Positions 1 to 7,565 of a stretch of 11,440 nt of DNA are shown here, in pieces. Both the position numbers and the translations under genes were made by a program. The number at the start of each line of letters is the position of its first letter. The first letter of the stretch is position 1. The notes under the pieces are model-generated. The model was given only the letters and a program-made list of their open reading frames with translations. It searched no databases and had not been told where the DNA came from. Source of the DNA: an uncultured Erythrobacteraceae bacterium (GTDB taxonomy: Bacteria > Pseudomonadota > Alphaproteobacteria > Sphingomonadales > Sphingomonadaceae); NCBI GenBank assembly GCA_950071875.1, contig CATMNW010000046.1, positions 1 through 11,440 on the forward strand. Reading direction: 5' to 3'.

Positions 1-484
1 GGCCCGAAGCGGCCCGTTTCTTGCCGATCCATTCGTTGAGGCGCTGCGGATAGGGATCGGCGCGCATTTCGGCCTGCCGCTTGGGGCTTGGCCCCAGCCC
101 TTCGATCGCGACGATCTTGGTGACCATCTCGGGGAAGGTCCCGGCATAGCGCAGCGAGACATTGCCGCCCATCGAATGGCTGACAATGGTGACGGGACCC
201 ACCCCCAATTGATGGACCAGTTGCGCCAGATCGTAGACCATGTCGTTGGACGAATAATTGCCGTCGCTAACCCAGTCGCTGTCGCCATGGCCGCGATGGT
301 CCATCGCCACGACATGGTAGTCTTCGCGCAACTGCTCGGCGACCCAGTCCCAGCTCCGCGCGTGGTCGCGCCCGCCATGGACCAGCACAAGCGGCGGCTT
401 GCCGCGATTGCCCCAGTCGAGATAATGCAGCCGCAGGCGCTGCGAGATGAAGGTCTGCGAAGTCGGTCCGGCGTGTAACGTCAT
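1..484 (-). CDS. Alpha/beta hydrolase fold protein, C-terminus cut by window edge
   Basis: About 161 N-terminal residues are visible; the gene runs off the low-coordinate edge. The reverse strand reads as an alpha/beta hydrolase. A beta strand leads into His36-Gly-Gly (oxyanion region), followed by Asp62-His-Arg-Gly-His-Gly-Asp-Ser69 and a nucleophile elbow Ser-His-Ser104-Met-Gly-Gly, so Ser104 is the likely catalytic serine. The acid and histidine of the triad should lie in the missing part. Family members hydrolyse esters, epoxides, haloalkanes or lactones, and the substrate cannot be read here. No signal peptide is seen, so a cytoplasmic enzyme is likely. The ATG at 482-484 is used because no better in-frame start is visible, but its Shine-Dalgarno is poor and a small hairpin lies just upstream. 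It follows prfC by 37 nt on the same strand and may be the last gene of the pheST-SDR-prfC operon. Confidence 0.85.
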   Translation of the reverse strand, partial: MTLHAGPTSQTFISQRLRLHYLDWGNRGKPPLVLVHGGRDHARSWDWVAEQLREDYHVVAMDHRGHGDSDWVSDGNYSSNDMVYDLAQLVHQLGVGPVTIVSHSMGGNVSLRYAGTFPEMVTKIVAIEGLGPSPKRQAEMRADPYPQRLNEWIGKKRAASG

Positions 485-488
485 GCGC

Positions 489-506
489 GGGCTTTGCGCC
501 AAGCCC
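489..506 (-). other. Small inverted repeat before the hydrolase start
   Basis: A perfect 6-bp inverted repeat (GGGCTT / AAGCCC on the coding strand) with a 6-nt loop lies in the 37-nt gap between prfC and the hydrolase, 4 nt before the hydrolase ATG. No U-tract follows, so it is not a standard intrinsic terminator. It could hinder ribosome access or stabilise an mRNA end. It could also be chance. Confidence 0.3.
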
Positions 507-521
507 ACAAGCAATTCAACC

Positions 522-2045
522 TCAACGCTCCTTCGTGGCGGAGAAGGTAAGGTCCGGATTCTTTTCTTCCTGGTAGTTCACGTCCCACGGGCTCTTCGCC
601 ATGAATACGAGATCGCCATCCCGATCCTTGGCAAGGTTGGAGAGATTGAACTTCTCGAAATCGGCAAGCGCCTTGTCGTCGCCCTTGATCCAGCGCGCGG
701 TGGCGAAGGGGGAGGCTTCGAGCCGCGCTTCGACTTTGTATTCGGCCGAGAGGCGCGAAATCAGCACGTCGAGCTGGAGCTGGCCGACCACGCCGATAAT
801 CCACTGGCCGCCGATCTCGGGATAGAAGACCTGGATCACGCCCTCTTCGGACAAATCGTCCAATGCCTTGCGCAATTGCTTGGTCTTGGTCGGATCGACC
901 AGTGCCACGCGGCGCAGGATTTCCGGCGCGAAGTTTGGCAGGCCGGTGAAACGGATCTGGTTCTTTTCCGAAAGCGTATCTCCGACGCGCAGCGTGCCAT
1001 GGTTTGGAATGCCGATGATGTCGCCGGGCTCGGCTGTGTCGGCGACTTCACGATCCTGCGCGAAGAAGAGGATCGGCGAGTGGATCGCGACCGGCTTGCC
1101 CAGCCCCGAAGGCGTCAGCTTCATGCCGCGTTTGAACGTGCCCGAGACCTGTCGCATGAAAGCAATGCGGTCGCGGTGATTGGGGTCCATATTGGCCTGA
1201 ACCTTGAAGATAAAGCCTGTGACTTCGCTGTTGTCCGGCGCGATCTGGTCCTCGCCTGCTGGCTGAGGACGCGGTGGCGGGGCGTATTTCGCAATCGCCT
1301 CGATCAATTCGGTGACACCGAAGTTCTTGAGTGCCGATCCGAAATAAACAGGCGTCAAATCACCGTTGCGATAGGCTTCGAGATCGAACTCGGGATAGCC
1401 GATCTGCGCCAGCTCGATATTCTCTGCGAAACGCTCGGGTATTTCGGCATCGCAATCGCGTTTGCCGAGGAATTCCTTCGATGGACCCTCGGGCCGCGCT
1501 ACGCAGCCAGTCTCGAAATCGAGAACGCCCTCGAACTCGCCGCCCATACCGACCGGATAGGCCTGCGGGCTGACATCGAGCGCCAACATATCGGCGATCT
1601 CGTCGAGCAATTCGAAAACCGGGCGACCTTCGCGGTCCACCTTGTTGACGAAGGTAATGATCGGCACGCTTCGTAACCGGCAGACCTCGAACAGCTTGCG
1701 CGTCTGCGGCTCGATACCCTTGGCAGCGTCGATCACCATGATGGCGGAATCGACCGCGGTCAGCGTGCGATAGGTGTCTTCCGAGAAATCCTCGTGCCCC
1801 GGCGTGTCGAGCAGGTTGAAGGTAATGCCCTCGCGCTCGAAGGTCATGACCGAGCTGGTCACCGAAATCCCGCGCTGCTGCTCGATCTTCATCCAGTCCG
1901 AACGCGCACGGCGGGCTTGGCCGCGCGCCTTGACCTCGCCAGCCAAGTGGATCGCCCCGCCGGTCAGCAGCAGCTTTTCTGTCAGCGTGGTCTTACCAGC
2001 GTCAGGGTGCGAGATGATCGCGAATGTACGACGGTCTGAAGTCAT
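522..2045 (-). CDS. prfC: Peptide chain release factor 3 (RF3)
   Basis: RF3 is a cytoplasmic translational GTPase that removes RF1/RF2 from the ribosome after peptide release. The 507-residue product has all the GTPase motifs: G1 His13-Pro-Asp-Ala-Gly-Lys-Thr-Thr20, G2 Arg58-Gly-Ile-Ser-Val-Thr63, G3 Asp80-Thr-Pro-Gly-His84, G4 Asn134-Lys-Val-Asp137, and a G5-like Ser-Ala-Leu. RF3-type stretches follow, including QANMDP.HRDR.AFMR, a TG.PNFAPE segment, and a C-terminal FSATKER matching the usual end of RF3. It is slightly shorter than the E. coli protein (about 529), partly because the N-terminal extension before RRTFAIISHPD is short. The ATG at 2043-2045 follows the SDR stop by 7 nt and has an AAGAG-like ribosome site within that gap. 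It is probably co-transcribed and coupled with the SDR and pheT. EF-G and LepA were considered, but the P-loop sequence and the conserved tail fit RF3. Confidence 0.96.
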   Translation of the reverse strand: MTSDRRTFAIISHPDAGKTTLTEKLLLTGGAIHLAGEVKARGQARRARSDWMKIEQQRGISVTSSVMTFEREGITFNLLDTPGHEDFSEDTYRTLTAVDSAIMVIDAAKGIEPQTRKLFEVCRLRSVPIITFVNKVDREGRPVFELLDEIADMLALDVSPQAYPVGMGGEFEGVLDFETGCVARPEGPSKEFLGKRDCDAEIPERFAENIELAQIGYPEFDLEAYRNGDLTPVYFGSALKNFGVTELIEAIAKYAPPPRPQPAGEDQIAPDNSEVTGFIFKVQANMDPNHRDRIAFMRQVSGTFKRGMKLTPSGLGKPVAIHSPILFFAQDREVADTAEPGDIIGIPNHGTLRVGDTLSEKNQIRFTGLPNFAPEILRRVALVDPTKTKQLRKALDDLSEEGVIQVFYPEIGGQWIIGVVGQLQLDVLISRLSAEYKVEARLEASPFATARWIKGDDKALADFEKFNLSNLAKDRDGDLVFMAKSPWDVNYQEEKNPDLTFSATKER

Positions 2046-2052
2046 TTGTCTC

Positions 2053-2796
2053 TTAAGAACGCGCGACGCGGAAGCCGGCGAAGTCCTGGCTCACCGGCAT
2101 CAGTTCGATGCGGTTGATGTTGAGGTGCGGCGGGAGTTCGGCGATCCAGTGGATGGTATCGGCAATGTCCTGGCCGGTCATCGGATCGGCACCGCGATAC
2201 AAGTCGTCGCTTGCTTCCTGGCTGCCCGTGCGAACGACGGTAAATTCGGTTTCGACCATGCCAGGCTCGATGCTGGTCACGCGAACACCGGTGCCGTGCA
2301 AATCCGCGCGTAAAGCGAGGGTGAAGTGGTTCGCAAATGCTTTCGAACCCGCATAGACATTGCCGCCCGGGTAAACATAGTTGCCCGCGACCGAACCGAT
2401 CGCGATGATCGCACCCCTGCGCTCGATCAGCGTGGGCAGAAGTTTCCGGGTAAGCACCACCATGGCCGTCACATTGGTGTCGATCATGGTTTGCCAGTCG
2501 TCCAGGTTTGCATCCTGAGCAGGAGACAACCCTTGCGCCAGGCCGGCGTTGTTAACAAGCAAGTCGACGCCAGCGAATTCGTCCGGCAGCCCGGCGATCG
2601 CAGCATCCATTCCTTCCCTGTCGCGCACGTCGAAGCAGGCGGCATGAACCCTGTCCTTGCCCAGTTCCCCAACCAGTGCATCCAAGCGCTCTTCCCGCCT
2701 GCCTGTGGCTACGCAGCGCCAGCCGTTCGCGACCAGCGTGCGAACAGTCGCCTCGCCGATCCCCGCGGTGGCTCCGGTGATGAATGCGGTCTTCAT
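2053..2796 (-). CDS. ydfG: YdfG-like NADP-dependent short-chain dehydrogenase
   Basis: The 247-residue classical SDR has Rossmann motif Thr7-Gly-x3-Gly-x-Gly14, Arg33-Arg34 after beta2 (favouring NADP), Asn82-Asn-Ala-Gly85, and catalytic tetrad Asn108, Ser135, Tyr148, Lys152. It resembles E. coli YdfG over its whole length, including the phrases DW.TMIDTN, GGNVY, the IEPG loop, and the tail LPPHLNINRIELMPVSQ. YdfG reduces or oxidises 3-hydroxy acids such as serine, allo-threonine and 3-hydroxypropionate/malonic semialdehyde. That activity is inferred from resemblance. The start ATG overlaps the pheT stop (ATGA), with GGAG 8 nt upstream. Its stop is 7 nt before prfC. It is therefore embedded between two translation genes in a tightly packed operon. 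The symbol is given for family resemblance; the substrate is unproven. Confidence 0.88.
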   Translation of the reverse strand: MKTAFITGATAGIGEATVRTLVANGWRCVATGRREERLDALVGELGKDRVHAACFDVRDREGMDAAIAGLPDEFAGVDLLVNNAGLAQGLSPAQDANLDDWQTMIDTNVTAMVVLTRKLLPTLIERRGAIIAIGSVAGNYVYPGGNVYAGSKAFANHFTLALRADLHGTGVRVTSIEPGMVETEFTVVRTGSQEASDDLYRGADPMTGQDIADTIHWIAELPPHLNINRIELMPVSQDFAGFRVARS

Positions 2797-5183
2797 CCTC
2801 GCAACTCCGCGCCCTGCTTGGCAGCGTTTTTCACGATGCTTTCCGATATGGTTCTGATCTCATCCTCGGTGAAGCTTTTCTCGCCCGGTTGAAGCACGAC
2901 CTCCACTGCGACCGATTTGCTGCCCTCCGGCACGCCCTGTCCGACAAAGACATCGAACACGCGCGCATCGATAATCGCCTTCTTGTCAGCGGTGCGCACG
3001 GCTTTCACCAGTTCGCCAGCCGCAAGATCCGCGGGAACGAGAAAGGCAAAATCACGGGTGAGCGATTGCAATGCGGGCGGCGCATAGTTCGAGCGTGCAA
3101 ATCCGCTGGCCTTCTTCGCAGGAATCGCATCGAGAAAAATTTCCACCGCCATGACAGGCCCGTCGATATCGAACGCCTTGAGGGTCGCGGGATGCAATGC
3201 CCCGAACCGTGCAAGCACGTTTTTCGGGCCCAAGCGGAGGGTAGCGGATTGCCCAGGATGGAACTGATCGCCGGCCTCGCCCATCACCATCAGATTAGCC
3301 GTCGGCGCGCCGCCGCTGTCCAGCAAGGCCATGGCTTCGGCCTTGGCATCGAAGGCATTGAAACCTTGCGTTTTACCGGTCGCCCATCCCCGCGCCGCCT
3401 TATGACCTGCCAGCACAACGCCCAGCGTCGGTCTCTCGTCGCTCGCGCCGTCTTTGCCCCGGAAATAGCGGCGGCCGATTTCGAACAGCCTACTGCCGTC
3501 AGCACCGCGGTCGGCATTGCGCTTTGCCGCTGCCAATAACCCCGGGATCATCGACGGCCGCATTGCCTTCATTTCCTCGCTGATGGGGTTTTCGAGTACC
3601 CAGAGTTGCGCGTCATCGGCAAAGTGCTCGGCATCGGCCATCGGGAGGAAGGACCAGGTGACCGCCTCGTTGAGGCCGCGTGCAGCGGCCGCACGACGCA
3701 GTTTGCGTTCGACTTTCTGCTGCGGACTTGCAGTCGGGCGGGCCACGCCTTCTGCACGCGGCAGGGCCACACTTTCCACATGGTCGAGGCCATGGATACG
3801 GACCACCTCTTCGACAAGGTCCGCGGCGCCTTCGATATCATGGCGTCGGGGCGGGCAGGCAACTTGCCAATCGTTACCGACCTCGAAATCCAGTGCTTCG
3901 AGTATCGCGCGCTGTTGATCCTGGGAAACGTCGATACCGCCAAGACGCGAAGTCAGCCCCGGATCGAACTGGATAACCTTGGCCTCTGCAGGAGGATTGC
4001 CGGCACGAACGGTTTCGGTAGCCTCACCACCGCAGATGTCGGTGATCAGGCCGGTAAGGATTGCCAATCCGTCGTCCAGAAACAGAGGATCAACCCCGCG
4101 CTCGAAGCGCGTACGCGCATCGGACGCAAGGCCTAGCTTCCGCCCCGTCACGCCGATCCGCTCGGGATTGAAATAGGCAATTTCAAGCAGGACGTCGGTC
4201 GTCGTCTCGGTTGCGCCGGAATACTCGCCGCCCATGATGCCGGCGATGTCATGCACGCCTTTGTCATCGGCAATCACGGTCATCGTATCGTCGAGCGTGT
4301 AGGTCTTCTCGTTCAACGCGGCGACTGCCTCACCGCTTTCCGCCCGACGGGCAACGACCGCGCCCGACAGCTTTGCGAGATCATAGACGTGTGCCGGACG
4401 CCCCATTGCAAGCATCAGATAATTCGTCGCATCGACGAGTGCAGAGATCGGACGCTGGCCCGCGGCGACAAGACGCCGCTGCATCCACCCGGGAGATGGT
4501 TTGCTGTTGTCGACCCCGCGAATGACGCGGCCGAAGAAAGCGGGGCAGCCTTCCGTGTCGTCAATACGGATGTCGATCGGGCACGGACCCTCCCCCGCAA
4601 TCGAAGGCACACCGATTGGTCGGTAAGTCCCTAGACCTGCAGCCGCAAGATCGCGTGCGATACCCTGCACGCCCATGCAATCAGGACGGTTGGGAGTTAT
4701 TGCAACGTCGAACACCGGCGAGGCATCGTGATATTCGGCAAAGGTCTTACCGACAGGAGCATCTTCGGGCAGTTCGATAATGCCATCATGCTCTTCGCCA
4801 AGCTCAAGCTCGCGCACCGAACACATCATGCCGTTCGATTCGACACCGCGGATGGCACTCTTGCGCAGCTCCATGCCATTCGACGGGACGACTGCGCCGG
4901 GTAGTCCCAGTACGCCCTTCATGCCAGCTCGAGCATTCGGCGCACCGCACACGACCTGCAGCGGATCGCCTTCCCCGGCATCGACCGTGAGTACCTGCAA
5001 CTTGTCTGCGTCGGGATGCTTTGCTGCGGTCAGCACCTTGGCAATTCGGAAACCTTCGAGCTTTTCAGAAGGGTCTTCTACGCCCTCGACTTCATGGCCG
5101 ATGCGATTGAGCGCAGCTGCAATGTCCGTCACTCCGGCATCGGTTTCGAGGAAGGACTTTAGCCATTCGAGCGAGAATTTCAT
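2793..5183 (-). CDS. pheT: Phenylalanyl-tRNA synthetase beta subunit
   Basis: The 796-residue protein is full length for bacterial PheT, which forms the alpha2-beta2 enzyme charging tRNA-Phe. The N-terminal MKFS.EWLK segment is typical. The EMAP-like tRNA-binding OB domain follows at about 44-150 (with His56-Pro-Asp-Ala-Asp-Lys-Leu62). Next come the B3/B4 region with the editing site (about 210-380), the B5 domain, a catalytic-like core, and a C-terminal FDX-ACB anticodon-binding domain (about 700-796, containing SLTRDFAF and FDVF.G). The ATG at 5181-5183 overlaps the pheS stop (ATGA) and has GGGAG 7 nt upstream. The stop overlaps the start of the YdfG-like SDR in the same way. Stoichiometric coupling with PheS is expected. 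No truncation or frameshift is seen. Confidence 0.97.
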   Translation of the reverse strand: MKFSLEWLKSFLETDAGVTDIAAALNRIGHEVEGVEDPSEKLEGFRIAKVLTAAKHPDADKLQVLTVDAGEGDPLQVVCGAPNARAGMKGVLGLPGAVVPSNGMELRKSAIRGVESNGMMCSVRELELGEEHDGIIELPEDAPVGKTFAEYHDASPVFDVAITPNRPDCMGVQGIARDLAAAGLGTYRPIGVPSIAGEGPCPIDIRIDDTEGCPAFFGRVIRGVDNSKPSPGWMQRRLVAAGQRPISALVDATNYLMLAMGRPAHVYDLAKLSGAVVARRAESGEAVAALNEKTYTLDDTMTVIADDKGVHDIAGIMGGEYSGATETTTDVLLEIAYFNPERIGVTGRKLGLASDARTRFERGVDPLFLDDGLAILTGLITDICGGEATETVRAGNPPAEAKVIQFDPGLTSRLGGIDVSQDQQRAILEALDFEVGNDWQVACPPRRHDIEGAADLVEEVVRIHGLDHVESVALPRAEGVARPTASPQQKVERKLRRAAAARGLNEAVTWSFLPMADAEHFADDAQLWVLENPISEEMKAMRPSMIPGLLAAAKRNADRGADGSRLFEIGRRYFRGKDGASDERPTLGVVLAGHKAARGWATGKTQGFNAFDAKAEAMALLDSGGAPTANLMVMGEAGDQFHPGQSATLRLGPKNVLARFGALHPATLKAFDIDGPVMAVEIFLDAIPAKKASGFARSNYAPPALQSLTRDFAFLVPADLAAGELVKAVRTADKKAIIDARVFDVFVGQGVPEGSKSVAVEVVLQPGEKSFTEDEIRTISESIVKNAAKQGAELRG

Positions 5184-6280
5184 GCGCTTGCTCCCACACC
5201 TGCGGAGAGGGTCGGCTGGTCGAAAGGCGAAAAGCCGTAATGATCGAGCCAGCGCTTATCGCCATCGAAGAAGGCACGCAGATCGTCCATTCCGTATTTC
5301 AGCATTGCCAGCCGGTCGACACCGACACCGAAGGCAAACCCCTGCCATTCAGAGGGGTCGAGGCCTGCAAATTCGATAACCCGGCAGTTCACCATCCCAC
5401 TGCCGAGCAATTCCATCCAGCCGTGGCCGGGTGCATCGCCATCGCCGCCTAGCACGCGGCGGCCATCCACATCCTGCCAGCCGACATCCACTTCAACCGA
5501 AGGTTCGGTGAAAGGGAAGTAAGAAGGGCGCAGACGCAGGACGATGTCTTCGCGTTCGAAGAAGGCCTTGAGGAAGGTTTCAAGCGTCCACTTGAGGTGG
5601 CCCAAGTGGATATCACGATCGATCACCAGACCTTCTACCTGGTGAAACATGGGCGTGTGCGTTGCATCGCTGTCCGAGCGGTAGACCCGGCCCGGCGCAA
5701 TGATGCGGAGCGGCGCGCCCTGCTCAACGAGCGAACGGATCTGAACGGGCGAGGTATGCGTGCGCAACAACATCCGGTTGCCGTTGGCATCACTATCCGG
5801 GAAATAGAACGTATCGTGCATTGCACGTGCCGGATGCGTTTCGGCCATGTTGAGCGCAGTGAAATTGTGCCAATCGTCTTCGATCTCCGGACCGGTAGCC
5901 ACCGAGAAACCGAGATCGGCGAAGATTTCCGCAAGCTCGTCCATGACCTGGCTTACGGGGTGAACGCTGCCTCTTGGCGCGTCCGGAGCAGGCAGGGTGA
6001 GATCGAGACCTTCCCTCGCCAATCGGGCATCCAGCTCGGCCGCATCCAGTTGCTCTTTCTTCGCGGCAAGCGCATCTGCGACTTCGCCACGCAGGCCGTT
6101 CAGAAGCGGTCCTTGTACCTGCCGCTCTTCGGGGCTCATCTTGCCGAGCGTTTTCATAAGGCTCGAAATCGAACCCTGCTTGCCCAGGAATTCGACCCTC
6201 AGGGCTTCCAGCCCTTCTGCATCGGAAGCAATTTCGATCCGCGCCAGCGCATCGGTCTTAAGTTGTGTAAGGTCGGTCAT
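5180..6280 (-). CDS. pheS: Phenylalanyl-tRNA synthetase alpha subunit
   Basis: The 366-residue catalytic alpha subunit (class II aaRS) makes Phe-AMP and charges tRNA-Phe with PheT. An N-terminal coiled-coil tRNA-binding arm (about 1-85) is followed by the class II core. Core motifs include TGPEIEDDWHNF, HPAR..HDTF, motif 2 RIIAPGRVYR with THTPMFHQ.EGL, SYFPFTEPS.EVDV, and motif 3 GFAFG.G.DR. Compared with E. coli there is a short insertion before the MELLGSGM stretch. The frame is open 20 codons further to a TTG at 6340. I chose the ATG at 6278-6280 because MTDLTQLKTDAL aligns with the usual PheS N-terminus and the upstream part looks unrelated. Shine-Dalgarno is weak. The gene starts the pheS-pheT-SDR-prfC series. 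Its promoter probably lies in 6281-6565, but I see no convincing -35/-10 pair or Phe-rich leader peptide there. Confidence 0.96.
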   Translation of the reverse strand: MTDLTQLKTDALARIEIASDAEGLEALRVEFLGKQGSISSLMKTLGKMSPEERQVQGPLLNGLRGEVADALAAKKEQLDAAELDARLAREGLDLTLPAPDAPRGSVHPVSQVMDELAEIFADLGFSVATGPEIEDDWHNFTALNMAETHPARAMHDTFYFPDSDANGNRMLLRTHTSPVQIRSLVEQGAPLRIIAPGRVYRSDSDATHTPMFHQVEGLVIDRDIHLGHLKWTLETFLKAFFEREDIVLRLRPSYFPFTEPSVEVDVGWQDVDGRRVLGGDGDAPGHGWMELLGSGMVNCRVIEFAGLDPSEWQGFAFGVGVDRLAMLKYGMDDLRAFFDGDKRWLDHYGFSPFDQPTLSAGVGASA

Positions 6281-6342
6281 ACAGTCTTGCTTGGATCTGT
6301 CGGGAACTGTTGTTCGCCGCCCTAGCGCCAAGTGGGCCAATG

Positions 6343-6519
6343 CTAAACCCCGCTTTCGTCAGCAGCCTGCTTTTCGGGATTGTTCAGCGCCTGCATTGCC
6401 ACACAGGCGCTGGAGTTGGTCAAAGCCACAGCAGCCGACGATATTGGATGGGGAGGCGCGGCAAATCTGCTTGGCGACATTCCCAACACGCTCCGATATT
6501 CATCATCAAAGCCTGTGTG
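6343..6519 (-). pseudogene. C-terminal remnant of a third AraC-family regulator
   Basis: Reading from about 6519 to a TAG at 6343-6345, the frame encodes a fragment that aligns without gaps to the last helix-turn-helix and tail of the neighbouring AraC protein. Shared features are Phe..(E/D)(Y/F), GMSPS or TMSPS, (Y/F)AA, PHP, and AMQ.L near the end; I count about 17 identities in 46 positions with the product of 6566-7462. No N-terminal sensor domain or first helix-turn-helix precedes it. Only about 45 nt separate it from the upstream stop. The frame stays open back to 6630 inside the 3' end of the intact gene, but that part has no AraC resemblance and is likely chance. I read this as the decayed end of a tandem duplicate. 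A small expressed protein is a weaker alternative. Confidence 0.65.
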
Positions 6520-6565
6520 ATTTTCATACGAGCAGAACCTGCGATGCCCGGTGCCGGGGGCGGGT

Positions 6566-7462
6566 TCACTGCCGAAGATCGGACCTGTGCAATATTTGCA
6601 TGGCGGCCCCCGCAGCGGCGGTACGGGCATGCGCTGCAGCCATGAGAACCGGATGCGGCATTGCTGCGTATTCGCTGGGGGACATTGTCATGAACCGCTT
6701 GAAGTCGCGCACGAAGTGAGCCTGGTCATGATAGTGGCTATCAAGCGTTTCGATCCACTTGAGAGAAGGATCGACCATGAATTTCGCAAGGCTGCGGATA
6801 AACCGTTGTCGCCGTAGAAGCAGTTGCGGACTGAAGCCGAATACCCGCCCGCAAAACCGTTCCAATGTGCGAGCGCTCATACCAAGGGCTTGAGCGAGAT
6901 CGGAAACTTTGTGGAGACTTGTATCGGTTAGCGCCAGTTCGGCTTTGGATATCTCGTCTTCGCGCAATGCCGGTATTGCAAGCAAGCGATCAAGTTCGTG
7001 CACCATGGCATCGTGCTCTGCATGCAGATCCTGGCGATCATCACTCACGCACGAACAAAGCAGACGCAGATGGTCGAATGCGATGTCGGCATCGATGTCG
7101 CAGTAGCGATCTGCAAGTGTATTTGCCGCTGCCCCCGTCAGCCTTGCCCAACCACGCGGCATCAATCCGATACCCCAAGATCGCCCGGGGCGGGCGCGGA
7201 ATCTAGTGGCCACGCTGGTCGGTCCCGTCATTGATGCGCGAGGCATCGGATGCAATGATCTGCCACCGATTCCTGCCTCGTTCGTCAATCCAGGATTGAT
7301 CCGCAGGTTGGCCCACTCCGGGTGAAGCCAGTCCTCGACAGGCATGTCACCCCCGTCGCCCGAGATCTCCAAATGGTACAGCGTCGTTATGAAGGGGCGC
7401 AAAGGCTCAGGTGGCAGGAAGAACCGCAAGGAGACGGCAGCGCTGGTTTGGCCAGCGCTCAA
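6566..7462 (-). CDS. AraC-family transcriptional regulator (copy 1)
   Basis: This 298-residue cytoplasmic DNA-binding protein carries a C-terminal AraC/XylS domain at about 184-268. The first helix-turn-helix includes VSDLAQALGMSARTLER, then FGFSPQLLLRRQR. The second includes DQAHFVRDFKRF and MSPSEYAAMPHP. The N-terminal half (about 1-170) is an uncharacterised sensor-like domain with WLHPEWANLR (45-54) and WGIGLMPRGWARLTG (96-110), shared with the upstream paralogue; it may be DUF6597-like. No ligand is predictable. The start is TTG at 7460-7462 with GAGG 7 nt upstream; no in-frame ATG or GTG gives a better start. It follows copy 2 by 103 bp and precedes the third-copy remnant and pheS. Targets are unknown; autoregulation or control of neighbouring genes is possible but not shown. 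Confidence 0.9.
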   Translation of the reverse strand: MSAGQTSAAVSLRFFLPPEPLRPFITTLYHLEISGDGGDMPVEDWLHPEWANLRINPGLTNEAGIGGRSLHPMPRASMTGPTSVATRFRARPGRSWGIGLMPRGWARLTGAAANTLADRYCDIDADIAFDHLRLLCSCVSDDRQDLHAEHDAMVHELDRLLAIPALREDEISKAELALTDTSLHKVSDLAQALGMSARTLERFCGRVFGFSPQLLLRRQRFIRSLAKFMVDPSLKWIETLDSHYHDQAHFVRDFKRFMTMSPSEYAAMPHPVLMAAAHARTAAAGAAMQILHRSDLRQ

Positions 7463-7469
7463 GACCTCG

Positions 7470-7473
7470 CCTC
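7470..7473 (-). promoter_or_regulatory. Ribosome binding site for the TTG start of AraC copy 1
   Basis: GAGG on the coding strand lies 7 nt before TTG at 7460-7462. It supports the non-ATG start. A second GAGG at 7465-7468 is too close to the start to serve. Confidence 0.5.
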
Positions 7474-7565
7474 GCTCAGGAGGTTGCTTGCCATTGCCTT
7501 ACCCCATGTGATGAAAACCGCATCTTCGCGGGGCGGGGTAGCAAATGAGATGAGCATTTCCAGTG

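Noticed and set aside
447..1676. Long plus-strand open frame (409 codons) opposite prfC
   Set aside because: It is antisense to a clearly conserved gene and has the low-order, Arg/Glu/Leu-rich look of a shadow frame in high-GC DNA.
6281..6340. Twenty-codon N-terminal extension of PheS to a TTG at 6340
   Set aside because: The extension does not resemble PheS, and the ATG at 6280 gives the expected N-terminus.
6401..6424. TTGACC-like -35 as a pheS promoter
   Set aside because: The partner hexamer at correct spacing (GGCAAT) is a poor -10 and lies in the AraC remnant; not supported enough to list.
6545..6562. CCCG/CGGG small inverted repeat after the stop of AraC copy 1
   Set aside because: The stem is only 4 bp with no U-tract, and it is expected by chance in GC-rich sequence.
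6520..6630. Upstream part of the open frame that contains the AraC remnant, which would make a 95-residue protein
   Set aside because: It overlaps the 3' end of the intact AraC gene, shows no family resemblance, and is probably an out-of-frame shadow.
7514..7532. Short hairpin with four U residues after AraC copy 2
   Set aside because: The stem is only 4-5 bp with a GU closing pair and a short U-tract, too weak to call a terminator.
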